Assembly: GCA_947446645.1 (NCBI GenBank) | Contig: CANFHA010000005.1 | Location: 1-64,000, forward strand | Origin: Chitinophagaceae bacterium | GTDB taxonomy: Bacteria > Bacteroidota > Bacteroidia > Chitinophagales > Chitinophagaceae | Length of the DNA: 64,000 nucleotides | Direction of reading: 5' to 3' | Shown: positions 34,022 through 42,440 of the stretch, piece after piece | Numbering within the stretch: the first letter of the stretch is position 1 | How the letters are laid out: every line of letters begins with the position of its first letter | Position numbers and translations under genes: made by a program | The notes under the pieces: generated by a model | Told to the model about the DNA's origin: nothing | The model's input: the letters and a program-made list of their open reading frames with translations, nothing else | Databases searched by the model: none

Positions 34022-34931
34022 TATTTGTGCGGTTTGTATGCTGAGCATGGCTGGCCGTGCGCAGGAGCTGAATTGCAGGGTTACGATAATGCATGATAAA
34101 ATAACCGGCACTGGCGTAGATCCGCAGGTGTTCAGCACCATGCAGAAGGCCATTACCGAGTTTCTCAACTCGCACAAATGGACGACGGATGAGTTTTCGC
34201 CAACAGAGAAGATAGAATGTAATGTGCTGATAAACCTCACCGGCAACAATATTAATAGCGATCCTGATGCCTACAGTGCATCTATGAGTATACAGGCTAC
34301 TAGGCCGGTTTATAATTCCGCTTATACCACCAAGCTTATCGACTATATAGATAAGGACGTAACCTTTAAGTTTTCGCCGTTCAATCCCATGCACTACGAC
34401 GATAATCAGGGGTCTGGTACAGATGCGCTGTCATCTAATCTCACGGCAATACTCGCGTATTACTCCTACCTGGTTATCGGGCTCGACTATGATAGCTTCG
34501 CCCCTAGTGGTGGGGCCGCATACCTGAAAAAGGCGCAGAATGTGGTAAATAATGCGCCGGATGGCAAGGGAATTAGCGGCTGGAAGAACGTGGAAAGTAC
34601 GCGTAACCGCTACTGGATGGTAGACCAGATGCTAAACACACGATTTGCTGATGTAAGGAAATTCTGGTACACCATGCATCGCGAAAGCCTGGACAGCATG
34701 TATGCCAAACCCACAGACTCGCGTATGCGCATACTAAGCAACCTCAGGAAGCTCTACGAAGTAAACAGGGAAAACCCAAGCTCGATCTATGTTCAGTTCT
34801 TCTTCAATGCCAAGAGCGATGAGATAATACACCTCCTGGGCCAGGTGCCTAAAAATGAGCGCTCACAGTATATTACGCTGCTCAATGCAATGGACGTGCC
34901 CAATGCGCCAAAGTACAATGCACTAAGATAG
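34002..34931 (+). CDS. DUF4835-family secreted protein (PorD-like)
   Basis: A 309-residue protein with a Sec signal peptide (residues 1-20, ending GRAQ) and the family start QELNCRVTI. Typical segments follow: TEFLNSHKWTTDEFSPTEKIECN, the hydrophilic RPVYNSAYTT, FSPFNPMHYDDN and LTAILAYYSYLVIGLDYDSFAP. DUF4835 is widely conserved in Bacteroidota, usually beside coaBC, and as I recall some members are annotated as type IX secretion protein PorD; I treat that as probable but not certain. It overlaps coaBC by 20 bp, so it is co-expressed with CoA synthesis, a link whose logic is unclear. Confidence 0.88.
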   Translation: MRRILLSICAVCMLSMAGRAQELNCRVTIMHDKITGTGVDPQVFSTMQKAITEFLNSHKWTTDEFSPTEKIECNVLINLTGNNINSDPDAYSASMSIQATRPVYNSAYTTKLIDYIDKDVTFKFSPFNPMHYDDNQGSGTDALSSNLTAILAYYSYLVIGLDYDSFAPSGGAAYLKKAQNVVNNAPDGKGISGWKNVESTRNRYWMVDQMLNTRFADVRKFWYTMHRESLDSMYAKPTDSRMRILSNLRKLYEVNRENPSSIYVQFFFNAKSDEIIHLLGQVPKNERSQYITLLNAMDVPNAPKYNALR

Positions 34932-34982
34932 TTGTAAGTCTGCGGGTGCCAAAGGGTAGATTTCTAAAACTTAGATCAAAAA

Positions 34983-35492
34983 ATGTTCCGGATAATAATT
35001 GTTGTTTGTGTTGCGATGGTGTTTTTCTCCTGTAAGTCCGGTGATGGCAATTCAGGGCCGCATCTGCCGCGCGATGTGATGCAGAAAGTGCTGCTGGATG
35101 TGAACCTGGCGGAGGCATACTGTATTAGTGTAAAGGACAGCCTGCACAGGCCGGGCGCTAAGAATATCGATTCATTATCTGCTTTCTACAAACAGATATT
35201 CGATCACTACAAGATTACGGAAGATGAGTTTAACAGCAGCCTTACCTGGTACAAATACCACCCGGCAGAACTGGATTCTATTTATGCTAAGCTGATCCCT
35301 GTTGTCACTACCTGGCAGTCGCGAATGCCGCCTGCAACCATACCACAGCAGGCCATGCCCGCACCGGGTGCACAAATGCCAATGATGCATCCATTGCCGA
35401 CCCACAATGCACCTGCTGCAAATGCAGCAACGGCCACTCATACAGTACCGCCCTCAAACAAGGCTGCCGGTATCCTGTCAAAGCAGAATTAG
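34983..35492 (+). CDS. DUF4296-family lipoprotein
   Basis: A 169-residue lipoprotein with lipobox MVFFSC (Cys near residue 17). The domain has LPRDVMQKVLLDVNLAEAYC, then a helical region with FYKQIFDHYKITEDEFNSSLTWY and YHPAELDSIYAKL, matching DUF4296. The C-terminal 50 residues are Pro/Ala/Met-rich and disordered. Function unknown. It lies 51 bp after the DUF4835 gene on the same strand and is probably in the same operon as coaBC. Confidence 0.85.
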   Translation: MFRIIIVVCVAMVFFSCKSGDGNSGPHLPRDVMQKVLLDVNLAEAYCISVKDSLHRPGAKNIDSLSAFYKQIFDHYKITEDEFNSSLTWYKYHPAELDSIYAKLIPVVTTWQSRMPPATIPQQAMPAPGAQMPMMHPLPTHNAPAANAATATHTVPPSNKAAGILSKQN

Positions 35493-35527
35493 GATTATAA
35501 ATTAGTACATAGAAAAACTACCAAGCC

Positions 35528-36733
35528 TTACTTTACAGCAGGTACATCCAGCTTTTGCAGCGCTTTCTGTATTCTTTCTGTTGCTTCCATCAGGTTGGTC
35601 ATAGATGTAGCAAAAGAAAGCCGTATACAGTTTGACTCGCCAAACGCACTGCCGCACACTGTGGCCACATGGGCTTCATTGAGCAGGTACATGCTGAAAT
35701 CTTCGTCGTTGTTTACTTTATATTCGCCGAAAGAAGAGCCAAAGAAGGAACTGATATCCGGGAAAGCATAGAATGCACCCTCCGGGTTATTACATTTTAC
35801 CCCCGGCATTTTCTTCAGTGCGGTAATGATAAAGTCACGGCGTTGTTTGAAGGACTCAACCATTTTGTAAGTAGGTGCCAGATCGCTGAGCAGCGCCACC
35901 ACCGAAGCTTTCTGAGCTATAGAGTTCGTGCCCGATGTGATCTGGCTTTGATACTTTTCGCACGCCTGCACCAGTGCCCGTGGCCCGGCCATATAGCCTA
36001 GCCGCCAGCCGGTCATTGCAAAGCCCTTTGACATCCCGTTCACGATCACTACCCTATCCTTTATTTCGTCGAATTGGGCAATACTTTCGTGGCGGCCTGT
36101 GTAGTTTATGTATTCATATATCTCATCGCTGATGATCACCACCTGCGGGTGCCGCTTGAAAACCTCAACCAGCCCGGCCAGCTCTTGCCGCGAGTATACA
36201 CTGCCTGTAGGGTTGCAAGGCGACGAGAAAATGAAGAGCTTGGTTTTAGAAGTTATGTTAGCCTCAAGTTGTTCGGGTGTTAGCTTAAAGTCTGTTTCAA
36301 TGCCGCAGTGTACATACTTTACCGTGCCATGTGCCATCTGCACAAGGGCAGCATAAGTTACCCAGAATGGAGTAGGTATGATCACTTCATCACCCGGGTC
36401 TACCAGGCACATAACCGCATTCGCCAGCGATTGCTTGGCACCCGTAGATACAATGATCTGGTTTGCCGGATAATCAAGATTATTATCCCTCTTAAGTTTA
36501 GTACTTATGGCTTCAAGAAGATCAGGAAAGCCTGCAACCGGCGGATACTTTGTAAAGCCATCGTTCATAGCTTTAATAGCCGCGTTGCAAATATGTTCGG
36601 GTGTTTTGAAGTCTGGTTCTCCGAGGCTAAGGTCTACTATATTGATGCCTTTTGCTTTCAGTTCGCGGCTCAGCTTAGCCATTTTAATTGTCTGCGGTTC
36701 TGTTATAGAATTTAATCTTTGTGCTAATTGCAT
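35528..36733 (-). CDS. Class I aspartate aminotransferase
   Basis: A 401-residue PLP enzyme of the AspB/AspC class (subgroup I-gamma). It has the LSLGEPDFKTPEHI N-terminus, the STGAKQSLANAVM cofactor region, PCNPTGSVYS, SDEIYEYINY (Asp and Tyr for PLP) and the Schiff-base Lys in VNGMSKGFAMTGWRLGYMAG, then the C-terminal Arg in CIRLSFATS. It interconverts aspartate and oxaloacetate with glutamate/2-oxoglutarate. It is divergent from sucA, the 2-oxoglutarate dehydrogenase, with 167 bp between the two starts. Confidence 0.93.
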   Translation of the reverse strand: MQLAQRLNSITEPQTIKMAKLSRELKAKGINIVDLSLGEPDFKTPEHICNAAIKAMNDGFTKYPPVAGFPDLLEAISTKLKRDNNLDYPANQIIVSTGAKQSLANAVMCLVDPGDEVIIPTPFWVTYAALVQMAHGTVKYVHCGIETDFKLTPEQLEANITSKTKLFIFSSPCNPTGSVYSRQELAGLVEVFKRHPQVVIISDEIYEYINYTGRHESIAQFDEIKDRVVIVNGMSKGFAMTGWRLGYMAGPRALVQACEKYQSQITSGTNSIAQKASVVALLSDLAPTYKMVESFKQRRDFIITALKKMPGVKCNNPEGAFYAFPDISSFFGSSFGEYKVNNDEDFSMYLLNEAHVATVCGSAFGESNCIRLSFATSMTNLMEATERIQKALQKLDVPAVK

Positions 36734-36845
36734 TTCTATTTGTCAGATGTTGTATGCCAAATGTACGGAAGATTGGGTAAAGGAGTGAAGCAACCACAAG
36801 AACGGGACTGTTTGATAAAAAAGCGTTGCACCGCCTGTATTTCTA

Positions 36846-36877
36846 TTGGGCAATTCCCCTTGAATACTATAAATTTG
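36846..36877 (+). promoter_or_regulatory. sucA promoter
   Basis: TTG at 36846-36848, a 21-bp spacer and a perfect -7 TAAATTTG at 36870-36877. The leader to the ATG at 36901 is about 18 nt. Confidence 0.65.
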
Positions 36878-36900
36878 TTGGAAATTCACACCAGAGCTAA

Positions 36901-39651
36901 ATGAGAGATTTTTCTTACGTTACGGGACCCACCCCGGAATACATTGAGTCGCTTTATAACGAGTTTGCTAAAGATTCTACTACAGTTGACCCCGAGTGGA
37001 AAAAGTTTTTCGAAGGGTTTGATTTTGCGATGAACAATGGCGTAGTAACAACTACGACCAATGGCGCTGCTACAGCAGGTAATGGTACGCTGAACAGTGA
37101 CCAGCTCATTAAGGAACTGGGAGTATTCGAGCTCATACGTGCGTATCGTAAGCGGGGCCACCTTGTAGCTACCACTAATCCTATAAGGGCGCGGAAAGAC
37201 AGGCATGCGGAATTGGGACTTGAACGTTTCAACCTCACCGAGGCCGACATGAACACGTCCTTTTTCGCCGGCAGGTTTGTAGGCGCTAAAGATGGTAAAC
37301 TGAAGGATATCCTTGCCAAGGTAAAAGCTATCTATGCCGGGAATATTGGTGTAGAATATACTTATATAAACAATATAGAAAAGTGCCACTGGGTAGAACA
37401 GACCTATGAAGCGCTGATGCAGCAACCTCTTTCTATAGACCAGAGAAGGCGTGTACTGGAGAAACTGAATGAGGGGGTTATTTTTGAAAAATTCCTGAAT
37501 ACTAAATTCATCGGCCAGAAGCGCTTTGGTCTTGAGGGCGGAGAGTCTACCATACCGGCACTGGATACGATCATAAATGAAGCGGCAGACGCCGGAGTGC
37601 AGGAAGTAGTAATAGGCATGGCGCACCGTGGCAGGCTTAATATCCTGGCCAATACATTAAAGAAGACTTACGAGCAGATATTCTCCGAATTTGAAGGAAA
37701 TATGCCCGTAGACATGACAATGGGCAGCGGAGACGTGAAGTATCACCTCGGTTTCCAGTCCAACATTATAACACCAAAAGGTGCCTCGATCAATGTACAG
37801 CTTACCCCTAACCCATCTCACCTGGAAGCGGTGAATCCTGTGGTAGAGGGCTTTGCTAGGGCAAAAGCCGATACACTATATGGCAAACAATATGATAAGG
37901 TCCTCCCGATTCTGATACATGGCGATGCTGCCGTGGCTGGACAAGGTGTAGGCTACGAGCTGCTCCAGATGTCTAAGCTGGCAGGATACTACACCGGCGG
38001 CACCATACATTACGTAATTAATAACCAGATAGGGTTTACTACAGACTTTGATGACGCACGCTCTGCCGATTACTGCACCAGCATTGCATCTATGGTGCAG
38101 GCACCTGTGCTGCATGTGAACGGTGACGATGCCGAGGCTGTCGTTAAGTGCAGTATGCTGGCCGTTGCTTATCGCCAGAAGTTTAACGAAGACATTTTCA
38201 TTGATATGGTGTGCTATCGTAAGCACGGCCATAATGAGGGTGATGAGCCTAAGTTTACTCAGCCCCAGCTATATGCGCTGATCGAGAAGCACGCTAATCC
38301 GCGCGAAATGTATACCCAGTATTTACTGGAGCATGGCGAGGCGGATGCACAAGACCTTGCCCGCCAGATGGAAACCCAGTTCTGGGGCGACCTGCAGCAG
38401 CGTCTTGATGAAGTGAAGCAAAAGCCGCTGCCTTACATCTACCAGAAACCGGAGATGTGGTGGAAAGCCCTGAGAAAAGCACAGGATGCAGACTTTCTTA
38501 AATCCCCCGATACGGCGATCACTGAGGCTCAGTTCAAAAATTTATTCAGCGCGCTCATGCATTGGCCGGAAGATTTCAGCCCGCTGAAGAAAGTAGAGAA
38601 ACTGGTGAACGATAAAAAAAATCTCTTTGAAAGTGAAGGTAAAGTAGACTGGGCTACGGGTGAGCTCATGGCCTATGCCAGCCTGCTGGCCAGCGGCAAT
38701 GAAGTGCGCCTGAGTGGCGAAGATGTAAAGCGCGGCACATTCTCACATCGCCACGCTGTTATTTATGATCAGAATACAAATCAACCTTACAACAGGCTGA
38801 GCCGGCTTGGTGAGAAACAGGGAACTCCATATATCTATAATTCACTCCTCAGCGAGTTTGCTGTGCTGGGCTTTGAGTACGGCTATGCAATGGCCAACCC
38901 AAACAACCTGGTACTTTGGGAAGCGCAATACGGCGATTTCGCAAATGGTGCGCAGACCATTATTGACCAGTATATAGTAGGCGGCGAGCAAAAGTGGACT
39001 AACATGAACGGCCTGGTAATGCTGTTACCTCACGGATATGAAGGCGGCGGACCAGAGCACAGTAGTGCCCGTCTGGAGCGCTTCCTGCAGATGTGTGCTG
39101 AGAATAATATGGTAGTGACTAACATTACAACCGCAGCAAATTTCTTCCACGCACTGCGCAGGCAGCTGACTTGGGAGTTCAGAAAACCAATGGTCAATTT
39201 CTCACCCAAAGCGAACCTAAGGCATGTACGGTCTTATTCTGCAATGGATGAATTTACCAGAGGTGGATTTAAGGAAGTGATAGATGACCCGAACATAAAG
39301 AGCGCCACGAAAGTGAAAAAAGTGCTTTTGTGCAGCGGTAAAATGTACTTTGACCTTAGCGAGAAGCAACTTGCTGACAAGCGGGAAGATGTAGCAATTA
39401 TCAGGCTGGAACAGATATATCCACTGCCACAGGCCCAGATAAATGGACTGCGTGATAAATATAAAAAGGCAGAATGGACATGGGTGCAGGAAGAGCCTCG
39501 TAATATGGGCGCACTTGGATTCCTGCAGATGAACCTTGATGGCTTGCAGATGAAATATCTGAGCAGGCCTGCGAGTGCATCTACTGCTACCGGGTTTGCC
39601 AAAAAGCATGCCCAGGAACAAGCACAGCTGGTAGAGCAGGCTTTTGCCTGA
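36901..39651 (+). CDS. sucA: 2-oxoglutarate dehydrogenase E1 component
   Basis: A 916-residue thiamine-diphosphate enzyme of the tricarboxylic acid cycle. The N-terminal YIESLYNEFAKDSTTVDPEWKKFF segment is the E2-binding region. Later motifs are MAHRGRLNILAN, GDVKYHLG, LTPNPSHLEAVNPVVEG, HGDAAVAGQGVGYELLQMS, the thiamine-binding Gly-Asp-Asp region NGDDAEAV and RKHGHNEGDEP. The C-terminal half has YNSLLSEFAVLGFEYGYA and QYGDFANGAQTIIDQY. It is full length. It is not followed by sucB: the next gene is an acyl carrier protein behind a terminator, so the E2 must be encoded elsewhere. Confidence 0.97.
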   Translation: MRDFSYVTGPTPEYIESLYNEFAKDSTTVDPEWKKFFEGFDFAMNNGVVTTTTNGAATAGNGTLNSDQLIKELGVFELIRAYRKRGHLVATTNPIRARKDRHAELGLERFNLTEADMNTSFFAGRFVGAKDGKLKDILAKVKAIYAGNIGVEYTYINNIEKCHWVEQTYEALMQQPLSIDQRRRVLEKLNEGVIFEKFLNTKFIGQKRFGLEGGESTIPALDTIINEAADAGVQEVVIGMAHRGRLNILANTLKKTYEQIFSEFEGNMPVDMTMGSGDVKYHLGFQSNIITPKGASINVQLTPNPSHLEAVNPVVEGFARAKADTLYGKQYDKVLPILIHGDAAVAGQGVGYELLQMSKLAGYYTGGTIHYVINNQIGFTTDFDDARSADYCTSIASMVQAPVLHVNGDDAEAVVKCSMLAVAYRQKFNEDIFIDMVCYRKHGHNEGDEPKFTQPQLYALIEKHANPREMYTQYLLEHGEADAQDLARQMETQFWGDLQQRLDEVKQKPLPYIYQKPEMWWKALRKAQDADFLKSPDTAITEAQFKNLFSALMHWPEDFSPLKKVEKLVNDKKNLFESEGKVDWATGELMAYASLLASGNEVRLSGEDVKRGTFSHRHAVIYDQNTNQPYNRLSRLGEKQGTPYIYNSLLSEFAVLGFEYGYAMANPNNLVLWEAQYGDFANGAQTIIDQYIVGGEQKWTNMNGLVMLLPHGYEGGGPEHSSARLERFLQMCAENNMVVTNITTAANFFHALRRQLTWEFRKPMVNFSPKANLRHVRSYSAMDEFTRGGFKEVIDDPNIKSATKVKKVLLCSGKMYFDLSEKQLADKREDVAIIRLEQIYPLPQAQINGLRDKYKKAEWTWVQEEPRNMGALGFLQMNLDGLQMKYLSRPASASTATGFAKKHAQEQAQLVEQAFA

Positions 39652-39678
39652 TACAAACTGCAGCCGGTAGTATATTAA

Positions 39679-39708
39679 CTCCAAACTGGTTTGGAGATTA
39701 TTTTTATT
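39679..39708 (+). terminator. sucA terminator
   Basis: Stem CTCCAAA/TTTGGAG (39679-39685 with 39690-39696), 4-nt loop, followed by a T-rich run. It separates sucA from the ACP cassette. Confidence 0.8.
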
Positions 39709-39782
39709 ATTTATTCTATTTGGTATTTGCGTTTATCTTTACCGACCGGTTAGAATATAAAATTTGAAACCTAAATAATTTC

Positions 39783-40046
39783 ATGGAAGATCTTAAAAGG
39801 ACACTTAAACAGCTAATAATAGAATCACTGAACCTGCAGGGTATGAAACCGGAGGATATTGATGATAACGCCTCCCTTTTTGGCGATGGTCTTGGTTTAG
39901 ATAGCATCGATTCACTGGAGCTGATGGTGCTCCTGGAGCGTAACTACGGCATTAAAATAGAAGATGCACGCGAAGGAAGGAAAATACTGACCTCTGTGCA
40001 GACAATGGCGGAATATATTCAGCAAAACACAAAAGCAATATCCTAG
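39783..40046 (+). CDS. Acyl carrier protein (specialised)
   Basis: An 87-residue carrier protein. The 4'-phosphopantetheine attachment Ser lies in GLGLDSIDSLELMVLLE near residue 41. The helix I-IV pattern fits the ACP fold. It is not the housekeeping AcpP, which usually sits by fabF; this one precedes a ketosynthase and a ketosynthase-like protein. It therefore probably serves a dedicated polyketide or aryl-polyene/flexirubin-like pathway. The ATG is 13 bp upstream of the ketosynthase gene's start region, suggesting a common transcript. A near-consensus -7 (TAaaaTTTG, one extra base) lies at about 39757. Confidence 0.88.
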   Translation: MEDLKRTLKQLIIESLNLQGMKPEDIDDNASLFGDGLGLDSIDSLELMVLLERNYGIKIEDAREGRKILTSVQTMAEYIQQNTKAIS

Positions 40047-40059
40047 TTCTCGCTGCACC

Positions 40060-41271
40060 ATGGCGGAAAGAGTAGTAGTAACAGCTGTAGGCATTATTTC
40101 CGCCCTGGGGATGGGAAAGGATGCACATGTAGCTGCTATCCGGAATAGACAAAGTGGTGTAAAGGCAGTCATGCACCTGAAGTCGCTGCACTCAGCTGAG
40201 TTTGTCCTCGGCGAAATTGATAAAAGCAACGATGACCTTGCTTCACTAATGGGGCTGCCCACTGGTGATAACGGCTATACCCGTACCACCCTCCTTTCAC
40301 TGGCTGCAATGAAGGATTTGCTTGAGCACGTTGATATCTCAGTGCTTCACAATGAGCCGTTTGCGTTCATAAATGCTAATACAGTAGGAGGCATGAGCAA
40401 AATGGAGGACATCTATATGGATGTAATCTCTCCGGACAACGACGAACAGAATAATAAATACATAAACACGCTCGATTGTGCAGAAAGCACAGAAAATGTA
40501 GCTGCACATTATGGTCTCAAGCCACTGATGGCTACCATAAGCACCGCCTGCTCCTCATCTTCCAATTCTCTGTTACTGGGTGCCCGCATGATAAAGCAAG
40601 GCGTTGTAAAGCGGGCAGTATGTGGCGGTGGCGATGCGCTAAGCCGCTTCACACTCAACGGTTTTAATAGTTTAAAAAACGTAGACAAGCAGCTATGCCA
40701 GCCTTTTGATCAAAACAGGGGCGGGCTCAATCTTGGTGAGGCCGCTGGTTTTTGCCTGCTGGAATCTGAGTCTGCAGCAAAAGCAAGAGGTGCAAATATT
40801 ATAGCTGTGCTTAGCGGCTATGCAAATACCAATGATGCCTACCACCCCACTGCGCCATCTCCTACCGGCGAAGGGGCCTGCCGCACCATGCAGCAGGCAT
40901 TGGATATGGCTAAGCTGGCTCCGGGCGACATAGGATATATTAATGCCCATGGCACCGCCACACAAAACAATGATCTGGCCGAAGGACTGGCTATTCAAAA
41001 ACTTTTTGGGCCCAATCCCCCGGCTTTTAGCTCTACCAAACCCTACACCGGCCACACGCTTGCAGCTGCTGGCGTCATAGAGGCTATCTTTAGCATGTGG
41101 GCTATGGAAGAACAGATGATTATACCTAATCTTAATTTCGAAACCCCCATGGAGGAACTCACGATAAAGCCTGCTACGGCGCTGAAGGAAAATGAGCCTG
41201 TAAACCACGTGCTCAGCAACTCTTTCGGATTTGGTGGCAGTAATGTTTCCCTGGTTTTCAGCAAGGCATGA
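40060..41271 (+). CDS. Beta-ketoacyl-ACP synthase (KAS II/FabF type)
   Basis: A 403-residue condensing enzyme with an intact Cys-His-His triad: Cys164 in STACSSSS, His297 in NAHGTATQNND and His332 in KPYTGHTLAAAG. The C-terminal NSFGFGGSNVSLVF is also present. It condenses malonyl-ACP with an acyl starter. It begins 13 bp after the ACP stop and ends overlapping the next gene by 4 bp (ATGA). Its partner downstream lacks the catalytic Cys, so the two likely form a KS/CLF heterodimer. Divergence from FabF (for example MGGMSKMEDIYMD) supports a secondary-metabolic role. Confidence 0.88.
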   Translation: MAERVVVTAVGIISALGMGKDAHVAAIRNRQSGVKAVMHLKSLHSAEFVLGEIDKSNDDLASLMGLPTGDNGYTRTTLLSLAAMKDLLEHVDISVLHNEPFAFINANTVGGMSKMEDIYMDVISPDNDEQNNKYINTLDCAESTENVAAHYGLKPLMATISTACSSSSNSLLLGARMIKQGVVKRAVCGGGDALSRFTLNGFNSLKNVDKQLCQPFDQNRGGLNLGEAAGFCLLESESAAKARGANIIAVLSGYANTNDAYHPTAPSPTGEGACRTMQQALDMAKLAPGDIGYINAHGTATQNNDLAEGLAIQKLFGPNPPAFSSTKPYTGHTLAAAGVIEAIFSMWAMEEQMIIPNLNFETPMEELTIKPATALKENEPVNHVLSNSFGFGGSNVSLVFSKA

Positions 41272-42350
41272 CGCAACCGCTCTACATACTATCCGCATGT
41301 GCCATTTCTGCGCAGCATACTTATGATGCCACGCGGTTCCTCGACCCTGTTCTCTCCGTTAATGACGGTAAGCTTTTCATGATCGATGCGGACTATGCGC
41401 GGTATATATCGCCCGTAGCCATAAGGCGTATGAGCCGTATGTTAAAGGCAGGCATCACCGCCGGCATGAAGTGCCTGGAGGATGCAGGAGTAAAAACACC
41501 CGATGGAATAATAATTGGCAGTGCGCGTGGCAGCGTTACTGATATGCAAAACTTCCTGAAGGATATGATAAATATGAAGGAGGAAGCACTTACGCCCACT
41601 GCCTTCATACAGTCTACCTACAACTCAGTAAATGGCTGGCTGGCCATGATGACAAAGTGTACCAGCTATAACCAGACTTACGTGCACAGAGGCTTCTCGC
41701 TTGAACTTTGCCTGCTCGATGCCCAATTAATGCTGGCCGAAACAACAGAGAAAAAATACCTGCTTGCTGGTGGCTTCGATGAGCTTACTGATGAATATTA
41801 TATAATCCGCGATAAGATCGGTTATTATAAAAAGCAGATGCCTGAATCCCAGGCACTGCTAAACCACTATGATACTCCTGGCTCCATAGGCGGCGAGGGT
41901 GCCAGCTTCTTTACTGTCACTAACGATGCTGACAAGGCCTCATGCGCAATTCACGGCCTGCAAATGCTCCTGCAGCCAACCAGCGAGGCTCTTCAGGCTG
42001 CCATGGCTGATATGCTTTCGCAAAATGGACTTAAGAACGAAGACATTGATGTTTTAGTCTGTGGTATGAACGGTGACAGCAGGAACCACTTTTTAGTAGA
42101 TCCACTTATTGCCACATGCGCGGATAAAACAACTATTGCCACCTTCAAGCAGTTTTCCGGCGAGTACGATACTGCGTCCGGTTTTGGTCTATGGCTGGTA
42201 AATTACCTGTTTGTTCATAGTTGCATACCAACCGAAACAGTATACAAACAAGGCACCTCAGATGAGATCAATAATGTGCTGCTTTGCAATATTACTATCT
42301 CCGGCGATGCTACCCTCGTCCTGGTGAAACGAAACAGTTTAGCTGGCTAG
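41268..42350 (+). CDS. Ketosynthase-like protein without catalytic Cys (chain-length-factor type)
   Basis: A 360-residue thiolase-fold protein. It shows an N-terminal ketosynthase-like region (ILSACAISAQHTYDATRF, RRMSRMLKAGITAGM, DGIIIGSARGSVTDMQNFL). At the nucleophile position the sequence reads FIQSTYNSVNGWLAMMTK, with no Cys, and the two active-site His motifs are absent. This pattern matches the chain-length-factor / Ketoacyl-synt_2 group of aryl-polyene and flexirubin clusters. It starts inside the stop of the ketosynthase gene (ATGA overlap), so expression is coupled. No ketoreductase, dehydratase or thioesterase is adjacent. Confidence 0.7.
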   Translation: MTQPLYILSACAISAQHTYDATRFLDPVLSVNDGKLFMIDADYARYISPVAIRRMSRMLKAGITAGMKCLEDAGVKTPDGIIIGSARGSVTDMQNFLKDMINMKEEALTPTAFIQSTYNSVNGWLAMMTKCTSYNQTYVHRGFSLELCLLDAQLMLAETTEKKYLLAGGFDELTDEYYIIRDKIGYYKKQMPESQALLNHYDTPGSIGGEGASFFTVTNDADKASCAIHGLQMLLQPTSEALQAAMADMLSQNGLKNEDIDVLVCGMNGDSRNHFLVDPLIATCADKTTIATFKQFSGEYDTASGFGLWLVNYLFVHSCIPTETVYKQGTSDEINNVLLCNITISGDATLVLVKRNSLAG

Positions 42351-42440
42351 CTCCCATTTTTGATTATGCAGGAATGATTTTTATTACTTGCTGCAATTCA
42401 TTACATTGCTGAAAGATTGCGTGGCAAAGGTTCCCGGCTT

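Noticed and set aside
34002-34931. Assigning gene symbol porD
   Set aside because: I recall DUF4835 members being called PorD but cannot verify it here; no symbol is given.
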